A stretch of 64,000 bases of DNA from contig JAFTYP010000022.1 of assembly GCA_017461345.1 (NCBI GenBank), positions 62,001 to 126,000 of the forward strand, written 5' to 3'. The translations under genes and the position numbers were made by a program. Source of the stretch: Bacteroidaceae bacterium. GTDB taxonomy: Bacteria > Bacteroidota > Bacteroidia > Bacteroidales > Bacteroidaceae. The notes below the pieces were generated by a model. That model had not been told where the DNA came from and did no database searches. It saw only the letters and a program-made list of their open reading frames with translations. Position 1 is the stretch's first letter. Each line of letters starts with the position of its first letter. Shown piece by piece: positions 54,800 to 63,204 of this stretch.

Positions 54800-56953
54800 A
54801 TGGCAACATTACAAAAAATCCGCAACAGGGGCAAGATTCTCATTGCAACCTTAGGCCTTGCTCTGTTTGCATTCATTGCCGAAGAGTTTGTACGCTCGCT
54901 CTCATACACACAGGCAGAGAGCCATCAGCGTGTCGGCAAAATCTACGGAGAAAAAATCAACGTACAAGAGTTCAATGCAATGGTCGAGGAGTACACCGAC
55001 GTTGTGAAGTTCACCCAGGGCATCAACACTCTGACCGACGACCAACTCGCCATGTTCCGCGACCAGGTGTGGCAGTCACTCGTCAACGAGAAACTCATGG
55101 AGAAAGAATGTGAGAAGTTGGGTCTTACAGTGACCGATGCCGAGATGCAGGACATCATCAACAACGGCCGCAACCCATTGCTCGCACAGACACCTTTCCG
55201 CACAGCACAGGGTGGCTTTGATGTCAACGCACTCAAGCAGTTCCTCAGCCAGTACAACGAGGTGATTACAAACCCCGACATCAACAGCGAGATTAAGGCG
55301 CAGTACACACAGATGAACAACTACTGGAAGTTCATCGAAAAGACCATTCGCCAGCAGACACTCAACAAGAAGTATCAGGCACTGCTCAACGGCACAATGG
55401 TAAGCAACCCCGTTGCAGCACAGGCAAGTTTCGACGGTCGCACAAACGAGGCTGACATCTACATGGCTGCCCTCCCCTACTCAAGCATCAAGGACGACGA
55501 AGTTACCGTTGAAGACAGCGACCTCAAGGCAAAATACGAAGAACTGAAGGACATGTTCCGCACCAACGAGGAGACACGCGACATCAAGTACATCGACATC
55601 CACGTTACTGCCAGCGAAGCCGACAAGGCTGCCCTGCAGAAGGAGATGGAAGGCTACGCACAGGCTTTGGCCGAAGGTGCAGACCCTGCAAAGACTGTTC
55701 GCGAAGCAGCAAGCCAAGTGCCTTACAGCGCACTCCCCGTTAGCGCAAAGAGCCTGCCTCACGACATTGCAGAACAACTCGATTCGCTGAGCGTAGGTGG
55801 CCAGGTAGGTCCTTTCGTTCACAATCACGACAACAGCATCAACATCGTGCGCCTTATCAACAAGGTTAGCCTGCCCGACTCCGTAGAGATTCGCCAGATT
55901 GCTGCTCCCGGCAACGACATGGCCGCTTGCGAAAAGACAGCAGACAGCATCATGGCAGCCCTTGCTGCAGGTGCCGACTTCGACACCATCGCCAAGAAGT
56001 ACGACCAGCCTGCCACCAAGACCTGGATTACAAGCAACCAGTATGAAGGTCAGGTCATCGACGAGAGCAACCGCAAGTTCATCAGCACCATCAGCAATGC
56101 AGCCGTTGGCAGCAACAACAAGATTGTGCTCGACGGCCAGGGCGTCATCATCGCACAGGTTACAGACCGTCGCAACATCATCGACAAGTACGAGGTTGCA
56201 GTCATCAAGCGCAACATCGACTTCAGCAAGGACACTTACGGCAAGGCATACAACGACCTGAGCAGTTTCCTCGCCGGCAACCCCAAAGCAGAAGACATTG
56301 AGGCAAACGCCGCACAGGCAGGCTACACCGTGCAGACACGCAAAAACGTGAGCAGCACCGAGCACAATGTGGTTAATGTACGCAGCACACGCGAAGCAAT
56401 GCGCTGGATCTTCAACGAAGACACCGAACTCGGCGACGTATCGCCTCTCTACGAGTGTGGCGAGAACGACCACCTGCTCGTTCTCATCCTCAACGGCGTA
56501 CACGACAAAGGCTACATGGCATGGGACGACGAACAGATTCGTTCCTTCCTGACAGCAGAAGTCATCAAGGACAAGAAGGCTGCCATCCTCATGGAGAAGA
56601 TGAATGCAGCACAGAGCATTGCCGATGTGGCTAAGATGGAAGGCGCAGTAACCGACACCATCAAGCACATCACATTCGCCAGCACAGCATTCGTTTCTAA
56701 GGTAGGCGCCAGCGAACCCGCACTGAGCGGTGCAGTAAGCAAAGCCAACAAGGGCGACTTCAAGAGTGGCGTGAAGGGTAAATCTGCCATCTATGCCTTC
56801 CAGGTTATCGACAAAAAGAAGACCGACGCCAAGTTCGACAAGAAGCAGGAAGAGCAGCGCCTCATGCAGAACGTTGTTCGCAACACAAGCAACTACACCG
56901 GCGAACTCTACCAGAAAGCCGACATCACAGACAAGCGTTACCTCTTCTTCTAA
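54800..56953 (+). CDS. ppiD: PpiD/SurA-type periplasmic peptidyl-prolyl isomerase
   Basis: A 717-residue membrane-anchored folding factor. One N-terminal membrane segment (KILIATLGLALFAFIAEEF) anchors it in the inner membrane, then a SurA-N domain (about 45-200, VGKIYGEKINVQEFN, LVNEKLMEKECEKLG), a parvulin-type region in the middle (VEIRQIAAPGNDMAACEKTAD) and a long C-terminal part. PpiD acts at the exit of the Sec channel, and here it is next to secA, which fits. A terminator follows. Confidence 0.88.
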   Translation: MATLQKIRNRGKILIATLGLALFAFIAEEFVRSLSYTQAESHQRVGKIYGEKINVQEFNAMVEEYTDVVKFTQGINTLTDDQLAMFRDQVWQSLVNEKLMEKECEKLGLTVTDAEMQDIINNGRNPLLAQTPFRTAQGGFDVNALKQFLSQYNEVITNPDINSEIKAQYTQMNNYWKFIEKTIRQQTLNKKYQALLNGTMVSNPVAAQASFDGRTNEADIYMAALPYSSIKDDEVTVEDSDLKAKYEELKDMFRTNEETRDIKYIDIHVTASEADKAALQKEMEGYAQALAEGADPAKTVREAASQVPYSALPVSAKSLPHDIAEQLDSLSVGGQVGPFVHNHDNSINIVRLINKVSLPDSVEIRQIAAPGNDMAACEKTADSIMAALAAGADFDTIAKKYDQPATKTWITSNQYEGQVIDESNRKFISTISNAAVGSNNKIVLDGQGVIIAQVTDRRNIIDKYEVAVIKRNIDFSKDTYGKAYNDLSSFLAGNPKAEDIEANAAQAGYTVQTRKNVSSTEHNVVNVRSTREAMRWIFNEDTELGDVSPLYECGENDHLLVLILNGVHDKGYMAWDDEQIRSFLTAEVIKDKKAAILMEKMNAAQSIADVAKMEGAVTDTIKHITFASTAFVSKVGASEPALSGAVSKANKGDFKSGVKGKSAIYAFQVIDKKKTDAKFDKKQEEQRLMQNVVRNTSNYTGELYQKADITDKRYLFF

Positions 56954-56974
56954 AAGAGAAACCGCATAAACGCC

Positions 56975-57012
56975 AAATCCCCTTGCAGGCATCTGCGAGG
57001 GGATTTTTTTTG
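56975..57012 (+). terminator. Intrinsic terminator after ppiD
   Basis: AATCCCCT and AGGGGATT form the outer stem, with inner TGCAG/CTGCG pairing, then eight T. Confidence 0.88.
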
Positions 57013-57104
57013 CCCTACACTATAAAAAGAACGTTACCTAACGTTTGAGGATGCTATTATTATTTCAGGGAAATCCGATTTTAAGGCTCAGCAATAAGGG
57101 GATA

Positions 57105-57175
57105 ATGTGAAAAAGAAGCCATAAATGACCGGGAAAATGTGAAATAATGGGTGTTTTATGGTGCGGATTATGTGA
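57105..57175 (+). promoter_or_regulatory. Three spaced ATGTGA boxes upstream of the ATPase gene
   Basis: ATGTGA occurs at 57105, 57137 and 57170, each followed by A-rich sequence, with spacings of 32 and 33 bp, about three helical turns. They lie just before the -7 box. They may bind a regulator. Confidence 0.45.
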
Positions 57176-57182
57176 AAAGCAT

Positions 57183-57190
57183 TAACTTTG
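57183..57190 (+). promoter_or_regulatory. -7 element for the DUF4143 ATPase gene
   Basis: TAACTTTG, 24 bases before the ATG at 57215. The -33 match is weak (TTTT at 57154-57157). Confidence 0.5.
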
Positions 57191-57214
57191 CAGTTGTAAT
57201 CAAAGGTTTTAGGT

Positions 57215-58570
57215 ATGAGTAAACTGCTTAGAAGAAAGATTGATAACTATTTGATGGCTTGGAAAAACAATCAGGATAGAAAACCGCTAATCATTAAAGG
57301 TGCCCGTCAGATTGGAAAAACACGCTCAATAGAGTGGTTTGCCAGTCAAAACTACAAAAGCATTATCCAGATTAATTTTGTAGAGCAACCAAAATATAAG
57401 AATATTTTTGAAGATGGTTTTGAGGTTGATGCCATTCTTAAAAACATATCGTTACTAAATCCTGAACTTAAGTTTATTCCTGGTGAAACTATTTTCTTTT
57501 TTGATGAACTGCAAGCATGTCCCAATTGTGCTACTTCACTGAAGTTCTTCAAACTCGATGGACGCTTCGATGTTATCTGTTCCGGGTCATTGATGGGAAT
57601 CAATTATAGAGAGATAGAATCCAACAGTGTTGGTTATAAGGAAGACTACGAAATGCACTCCATGGATTTCGAGGAGTTCCTTTGGGCTAAAGGATACGAT
57701 GGAGATTTCATAGATGAACTATATCAGCATATGCAGGAAGTCAAACCTCTTGCCAAATTGCAAATGGATGTTCTTTTCGAACTTTTCCGTGATTATGCAA
57801 CTATAGGTGGTATGCCAGAGGTTGTGAACACATATATCAAGAATAACAACTTCAGTGGAACTTTGAGCATACAGAAGCAATTGCTCAAAGACTATGAAGA
57901 AGATATCACTAAATATGTAGAAGGTTTGGACAAAGCAAAGGTCAAAGCCGTTTATAACCACATCTCTACATTCTTGGCAAAAGAAAACAAACGTTTTCAA
58001 ATTACCAAGATTGCGAAGAATGCACGCAACAGAGATTATATCGGCTGCGTAGAATGGCTTGCAGATGCCGGGGTTATAAACGTTTGCTACTGTCTTAATC
58101 AGCCAGAGCTTCCGCTTAGGGGCAACTACGACCCAAAACTCTATAAGATTTATTACAAAGATACAGGACTTCTGATTGCATCACTCGATGAGGAGGCACA
58201 AGAAGATTTGAGAGCCAACAAGAATCTGAGCACATACAAAGGAGCGATATACGAAAACATCGTAGGAGATATGCTGGTAAAGCAAGGATACCATCTCTAT
58301 TATTACAGTTGTGATAAACCGTCTCTTGAGATGGATTTCTTCGTTAGAGATGCCGACTCCCTTATTCCTGTAGAAGTAAAAGCCAATGATGGCGCAACTA
58401 CATCATTGAACAAGTTGCTAAGTGATGATAAATATCCCGACGTAAAATACGGGCTTAAGTTAGGATATAAGAATATCGGCTTCGATGGCAAGTTTTATAC
58501 CTTCCCTTACTTCTTGACATTCTTGTTGAAAAGGTTTGTTTCGGAGAGAATAAAACAACAATATGGTTGA
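57215..58570 (+). CDS. AAA_14/DUF4143 ATPase
   Basis: A 451-residue ATPase with Walker A in IIKGARQIGKTRSIEW (about 26-41) and Walker B in TIFFFDELQACP. The C-terminal DUF4143 domain carries the PD-(D/E)xK-like pattern LEMDFFVRDADSLIPVEVKA. The family is abundant and patchily distributed in Prevotella and Bacteroides, role unknown, perhaps in defence or mobile-element control. The gene is visibly more AT-rich than secA/ppiD nearby and stands alone between a terminator and array G, so it may have been acquired. Confidence 0.83.
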   Translation: MSKLLRRKIDNYLMAWKNNQDRKPLIIKGARQIGKTRSIEWFASQNYKSIIQINFVEQPKYKNIFEDGFEVDAILKNISLLNPELKFIPGETIFFFDELQACPNCATSLKFFKLDGRFDVICSGSLMGINYREIESNSVGYKEDYEMHSMDFEEFLWAKGYDGDFIDELYQHMQEVKPLAKLQMDVLFELFRDYATIGGMPEVVNTYIKNNNFSGTLSIQKQLLKDYEEDITKYVEGLDKAKVKAVYNHISTFLAKENKRFQITKIAKNARNRDYIGCVEWLADAGVINVCYCLNQPELPLRGNYDPKLYKIYYKDTGLLIASLDEEAQEDLRANKNLSTYKGAIYENIVGDMLVKQGYHLYYYSCDKPSLEMDFFVRDADSLIPVEVKANDGATTSLNKLLSDDKYPDVKYGLKLGYKNIGFDGKFYTFPYFLTFLLKRFVSERIKQQYG

Positions 58571-58691
58571 TAGGTAATAACTCCAGAAACGATTCCTAAC
58601 ACCACTCGTCCGTTGACGTTAACGGACGAGTCCTTCTGGCCAAATGGACGCGTCCTTCCACGCAAGTACACTGCACTCTAAAGAACCTGCA

Positions 58692-58801
58692 AAACTAAAC
58701 GTGTTAAGTTGCCCAACTTAACGTGTATACTTTGCCAACTTAACGTGTAAACTTTGCCAACTACTCGTGTATAGTTTTCCAATTACTCGTGTGAAGATTC
58801 T
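58692..58801. repeat. 22-bp-period intergenic array G
   Basis: Five core marks exactly 22 apart: ACGTG at 58699, 58721 and 58743, then TCGTG at 58765 and 58787. Linkers are GCCAAC with small changes. Tails read TATAC, TAAAC, TATAG. At the left edge GTTAAGTTG (58703-58711) and CAACTTAAC (58714-58722) form an inverted repeat. It shares the phrase CTTAACGTGTATAC with array B. It lies between convergent genes. No gene is seen in the rest of 58571-59085. Confidence 0.88.
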
Positions 58802-59087
58802 AATGCCATTTTCTAGTCGGATTGCACTGCAAACAAATCGTAAGGCACACCCCCTGCTTTCAGTGGTCCGCCATACATCTTCCTTCCAATAGAATAAGTG
58901 GTTACGGATTGTCAGCACCGATATAAGCATATATAAAGATAGGGGAAATCGTTCGATTCTTTATCGGTAACTCACTTTTTTTTGCACTTACCGATAAGGT
59001 ATCTGCATATTTCTCACAAAAACAACAACTGAACAGGGACATCAAAACAGCATTTCATCGTCCGAATAACAGAACATCATACAAAGA

Positions 59088-59151
59088 AAGGGGTCACATC
59101 GTTTGCGATGCGACCCCTTGTAGGCATAACCTTGTGCCAAGGCACAAGGTT
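59088..59151 (-). terminator. Two hairpins ending the minus-strand import operon
   Basis: The first hairpin (59088-59119) pairs AAGGGGTC-CATCG with CGATG-GACCCCTT, one mismatch, and is followed on the minus strand by TTTCTTTG. The second (59128-59151) is a near-perfect 24-bp palindrome, AACCTTGTGCC-AA-GGCACAAGGTT. The first is the likely terminator. Confidence 0.75.
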
Positions 59152-59181
59152 ACATGTTTCTTATTGTGTCTGTACGACCAA

Positions 59182-60486
59182 TTACTTTACGAGGTACTTC
59201 TTACCGTTCTTGATAACGAGACCCTTGTAGTCCTTAGCAACACGCTGACCAGCGATGTTGTAGATAGCATCGTTCTGCTGCTTGTTACCCTTAACTTCTT
59301 TAATACCTACGATAGATTCGTAAGTGATCGTTACATTAAACAATGCGTGACTAAGAGTAGCGCCTGTCAAACCAGTAGGAGCCATCATGTAGCCATAGTC
59401 AGAAAATACAGTGTTGCCAGTGATAGCAAGAGTAGATGTATCGTCTGCGTTATCTGACCATCTGTATTTAGAAATATAATTCTCTGCTGCATTGAAAGCT
59501 GTAACTTGACCATTATTATGCAATGCACCAACTGTTGACAAAATAGCAGGGAAATAATTCGTGCCATCTGTTGTAAGATCAGCATGACCAAGAGCTTGAT
59601 CCTGCTCAACTACATAAAGTGATTCGTCAGCCTCATCAACATCGAACTTCACCCATGCCTCTTCGTTGAAACCGAGGTCAACGCCCTTAACCCAAATGCA
59701 ATCTTCACCAAAGATTGCAAGTGCCTTATCGTTTGTTTGGGTTGAACCATCGCGGAGACTCATCCATTCAACGATAGCCTTAGAAGTATATTCTGCATAC
59801 AAAGATTGTGGGTAAAGGTCAAGATTGTAGAGAACATATGAGTCATGATAAGGTGTAGAAGCTTCCTCTTCGTAAATAGCCAAGATTTCGGGAATATACA
59901 ATTCGCCAGCCTCAGCAAGGTAGTATGCGCCAAAAGTCTTTACACCGTCCATGCGAACAGGAGCATAATTAGCCCAATCGCAAGGCTCAAAATAAAGTTT
60001 AGCACCTGTAGCAACTAATGTTGCAATAGGCTCTGTACAACTAAAAGTAATAGAGTCTGCACCAATTGAAGAAAACTGATTAGGAACAGTTTCTACAACA
60101 CCTTCTATAATGCCAGGTACGTTTGCATAAGGCTTGAAGTAAGCCTTACCACCCTCTACGAGATAACTTGCACCCTCGTACATGTTCTGATATAACATGC
60201 CAAGGCCGCTCAAACACATACCAGACTCTTCTGAGTAGCAAGGAATAAGGTCTGATGCTGAAGGAGCATTTTTCTTCACATTTGCTACAAGATTAGAAGC
60301 ATCTAAAGTAGCAACATTTGCACTCTGCATTGCAGAAGCATTTACTGATTTTGAAAGAATGCCGAGGTGTGCATCAGGAGCAACCATAGCCTTCTGTGCC
60401 TTCGGGAAGTTTGACTTCACACCATTTGCAGCTGAAACATTAGCAGCAGCAAAAGCAGCAACAACGATAAGTAAAATTTTCTTCAT
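59182..60486 (-). CDS. Secreted protein with T9SS-like C-terminal tail
   Basis: A 434-residue secreted protein. Signal peptide about 1-19 (ending VSAA). The body has no domain that I recognise. The last 40 residues (GIKEVKGNKQQNDAIYNIAG, QRVAKDYKGLVIKNGKK) match the short C-terminal tail of many Bacteroidales secreted proteins, which resembles the type IX sorting signal. PorQ in this window shows that the organism has type IX secretion. It is the last gene of the susD operon, so it may bind the imported substrate at the cell surface. Confidence 0.7.
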   Translation of the reverse strand: MKKILLIVVAAFAAANVSAANGVKSNFPKAQKAMVAPDAHLGILSKSVNASAMQSANVATLDASNLVANVKKNAPSASDLIPCYSEESGMCLSGLGMLYQNMYEGASYLVEGGKAYFKPYANVPGIIEGVVETVPNQFSSIGADSITFSCTEPIATLVATGAKLYFEPCDWANYAPVRMDGVKTFGAYYLAEAGELYIPEILAIYEEEASTPYHDSYVLYNLDLYPQSLYAEYTSKAIVEWMSLRDGSTQTNDKALAIFGEDCIWVKGVDLGFNEEAWVKFDVDEADESLYVVEQDQALGHADLTTDGTNYFPAILSTVGALHNNGQVTAFNAAENYISKYRWSDNADDTSTLAITGNTVFSDYGYMMAPTGLTGATLSHALFNVTITYESIVGIKEVKGNKQQNDAIYNIAGQRVAKDYKGLVIKNGKKYLVK

Positions 60487-60543
60487 AATCGTTTTAATTA
60501 AAAGTTTATAAACAGGTTAAATAACATCTATATTCTTGCAGTA

Positions 60544-61923
60544 TTAATCTACAATCTTCTTAAGGTTCAACTGAAGCGTATTGCCACCGTCAACAGGAAC
60601 GAGCGACACATAAGTAGGACGGAAGTAGTCGTTAGGAACCATCTTATATGTACCAAGCACTGATGCTGCAAACTGCTCGCAAAGGCTTCTCAGTTCGGTA
60701 GCAGCAAATGTCTCATTCATGTGAGCATTGCCAGGCATATCTTTTTGCCAAGTCTCAAACTTCAGCACACCAGCCTCGGGCTTGTAGATGCCCATATTCA
60801 CATAGGGGAAGAAGGTTGGTGTCTTACCCATCTTCTTAGGACCATGAATACATGCCACCAAAGCAGGATAACGCTTAGTAACACCATTCACAGTCTCACT
60901 TCGGCGACCAATGGCAATGCTGTCCAAAACATACTTGCTATTAACCTTAACAACCTCTTCAGCCATCTTGGCATAGAGTTTCTGTTGCTCTGGAGTAAAG
61001 CACTCCTCCTTGATGCGCCACATAGAAGAACAGTCGTTGATGTAATAGTCCCATGTAGGAACTACTCTCACAGTCTTGTCTTCGTTGTAGAGGCAATCCT
61101 TCTGTTCGCTGATGGTGAAGTCCTGGAATGACTTCTCGCCCAACTGACCTTTGTTCTTCATGCGGAAACCATCCACAGAGAAAACACAGGCACAAGGTTC
61201 TGACTGAAGGGGATCGACAAGACGCTCCTGATATGTGAACAAACCATTGTTGAGACCGGAGAAGTACATGGTGTCCTTCCCGTCGGTCACATAATAGCTG
61301 TTGAGTGTTGTGCTGGTGATGCTCTTCTTGAATGCATCGGCATCGGCAATGTAGTCTTCCCAAGGACGGTCGCAAGGCACAAAACGGATGCCGGCAAAAT
61401 GACGCTGACCACGGAACAGGATGTTCTGGTCCTCGTAAGCGTGGAACAAGAGATTGTTGTCGCCCTTCATACCCTCACCATCGTTTACGATAGTAGAAGG
61501 TGCTTGTGAAGGATCAACAGGATCGACGAACACTGTCAAGATGTCGTTCCAGGTGTTGAAAGCCAATACCGGACCATCCTCACGCAACATTTCGTATGAG
61601 CTGACATATTCTGTGTACTTGTTGGCATTACCACCACGCAGGTAGGGGTGATTGCTTGCAAGTGTTACCTTACCGCTTGCCTCGAAACGACCGAAGAGAT
61701 TGTAACCCTTGGACTCGGAACCAACGAAGTACTGGATAACCCAACCATGCTTACCTTCGCTGCTCTGCTCAACCAAACGCGCCTGTAAATCCTCGTTGAA
61801 CTTCGTGATACGCAAAGAGGCACTCTCGTCGAAGAGATCGTCTTCCTGGAAACTGGAGCAGGCAGTAAGCGCTGTGGCAAACAATGCCACACTTATTGCA
61901 CTATATATCTTATTTATCTTCAT
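60544..61923 (-). CDS. DUF4302-family lipoprotein
   Basis: A 459-residue lipoprotein with lipobox LTACSS. SFQEDDLFDESASLRITKF and GKHGWVIQYFVGSESKGYNL are typical of DUF4302, found next to SusC/SusD-type importers in Bacteroidetes. Function unknown. It is 25 bases after the metallohydrolase and 57 bases before the secreted-protein gene, so the four genes form one operon. Confidence 0.8.
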   Translation of the reverse strand: MKINKIYSAISVALFATALTACSSFQEDDLFDESASLRITKFNEDLQARLVEQSSEGKHGWVIQYFVGSESKGYNLFGRFEASGKVTLASNHPYLRGGNANKYTEYVSSYEMLREDGPVLAFNTWNDILTVFVDPVDPSQAPSTIVNDGEGMKGDNNLLFHAYEDQNILFRGQRHFAGIRFVPCDRPWEDYIADADAFKKSITSTTLNSYYVTDGKDTMYFSGLNNGLFTYQERLVDPLQSEPCACVFSVDGFRMKNKGQLGEKSFQDFTISEQKDCLYNEDKTVRVVPTWDYYINDCSSMWRIKEECFTPEQQKLYAKMAEEVVKVNSKYVLDSIAIGRRSETVNGVTKRYPALVACIHGPKKMGKTPTFFPYVNMGIYKPEAGVLKFETWQKDMPGNAHMNETFAATELRSLCEQFAASVLGTYKMVPNDYFRPTYVSLVPVDGGNTLQLNLKKIVD

Positions 61924-61948
61924 AATTATTCTGTATGCTTAATTGAGA

Positions 61949-63184
61949 TTAGAGATCGTATATGGTTACATTCTCTCTGACGTATTCGTTAACCTTGCTC
62001 TGGCGTGCCTTTACCTCCTTACGAATCTGGAAGAGATAGAGACCCCACTTCTCGGTGTACCACTTCTGCGCAATCTCAAGTTTCTTCAAGATGGCATTCA
62101 TACCTTTTGTCTCAGGACCATTGTCCACCTGTACCCAAGTGTCGAGATACTCGCGGAATGTCATATAAGAAGTCTCGTCTTCGTAAGTCACAGCGTTCTC
62201 GGCATTAGCCTTCGCATCTGTCTGGTGGAAACTTGGAACGAAACGCTCTGTCTCCTCGCCTGTCTCGCTGTCGGTACTTGTCTCCTTCAGAATCTTGAAA
62301 CGGTTCCAGGGCTTGTTGGGCTCGTCGAGACCTGCAATCTGCAGAGAGTCGATAAGTTCATAAACGAGTTCCTTGTCGCCTTCCTTCACACCGCCATTGG
62401 CACAAGCATCGATGATGGTGTACATCCAACGGCAGTCGGTATCGGTAATGGTGCAAGACAATGTCTCCACGAAGTCCTCATAGGTTGCAGAAGAAGCATA
62501 GTGGGTGATGAAGCCCAAGCTGTGAGACAAGACAGAGTCGCGCTTCTGCCAGTCGCGGCCATCATAATCGCTGGGAGTAATCTGACCGAAGTTGACAGGA
62601 TAAGACTTTGTCTGGTGCAGAATATGAGAGAACTCATGGTGCATGGTGTGGAACTGATCCTTGTTCAGACGCTCGATGTCTGCAGCATTGTATTCGCTTT
62701 GGGGAGTCCAAAGCTTCATCTCGTTTACATTGATAAGCGTAATCTTGACACCACCAGAAGCATAACCCAAAGTCTCGGTTTCCGTGGTGGGAGAATAAGC
62801 CTTTGAACCAATGAAGTGGAAAATACGGGGACCATACTTCTTCATGAACTCTTCGCCTGCAGACTTTGTGTACACATCATAGAAGAGATACTTAATGAAG
62901 TGTGCCAGAAGTTGTGACTTCTTGTAGTCGGCAGGTGTGAGCTGATACTGCAACTGCGATGCAGGGAAGTTGAACTCGTACTGAATCTCTGTGTTGTAAG
63001 GCACTACAAAGTTGTCGTAGAGCCACTTGTCGAACGGATAAGTAGCTTTGCTCTCATCTACTGCCGGTGTCGTGGTATCGAAGATTGATTCTGTGAAGTC
63101 ATCTCCACCACGGCAAGAAGAGAAGGCAGCGACAACTGCTGCTACGCATATTGTATATAATATCTTTTTCATCTTCTTACTCAT
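61949..63184 (-). CDS. Substrate-import-associated zinc metallohydrolase lipoprotein
   Basis: A 411-residue lipoprotein (lipobox FSSCRG). The zinc motif HEFSH in TMHHEFSHILHQTK is the HExxH signature. A wider match to the family of zinc metallohydrolase lipoproteins that accompany SusC/SusD systems rests on this motif, the lipobox and the gene order. It lies 20 bases after susD. It may process a bound peptide or glycan before import, which is inference. Confidence 0.8.
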   Translation of the reverse strand: MSKKMKKILYTICVAAVVAAFSSCRGGDDFTESIFDTTTPAVDESKATYPFDKWLYDNFVVPYNTEIQYEFNFPASQLQYQLTPADYKKSQLLAHFIKYLFYDVYTKSAGEEFMKKYGPRIFHFIGSKAYSPTTETETLGYASGGVKITLINVNEMKLWTPQSEYNAADIERLNKDQFHTMHHEFSHILHQTKSYPVNFGQITPSDYDGRDWQKRDSVLSHSLGFITHYASSATYEDFVETLSCTITDTDCRWMYTIIDACANGGVKEGDKELVYELIDSLQIAGLDEPNKPWNRFKILKETSTDSETGEETERFVPSFHQTDAKANAENAVTYEDETSYMTFREYLDTWVQVDNGPETKGMNAILKKLEIAQKWYTEKWGLYLFQIRKEVKARQSKVNEYVRENVTIYDL

Positions 63185-63204
63185 TAAAGATTATCGTCAT
63201 CAAT

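Noticed and set aside
55481..56992. A 503-residue open frame on the minus strand inside ppiD
   Set aside because: It mirrors ppiD exactly, is Val/Cys/Leu-rich without any motif, and has no promoter. It is a shadow of codon bias on the true strand.
12122..58801. CRISPR array as an explanation for the 22-bp repeats
   Set aside because: There is no constant repeat with unique spacers. Whole units drift, arrays have only four to six units, and no cas gene is in the window.
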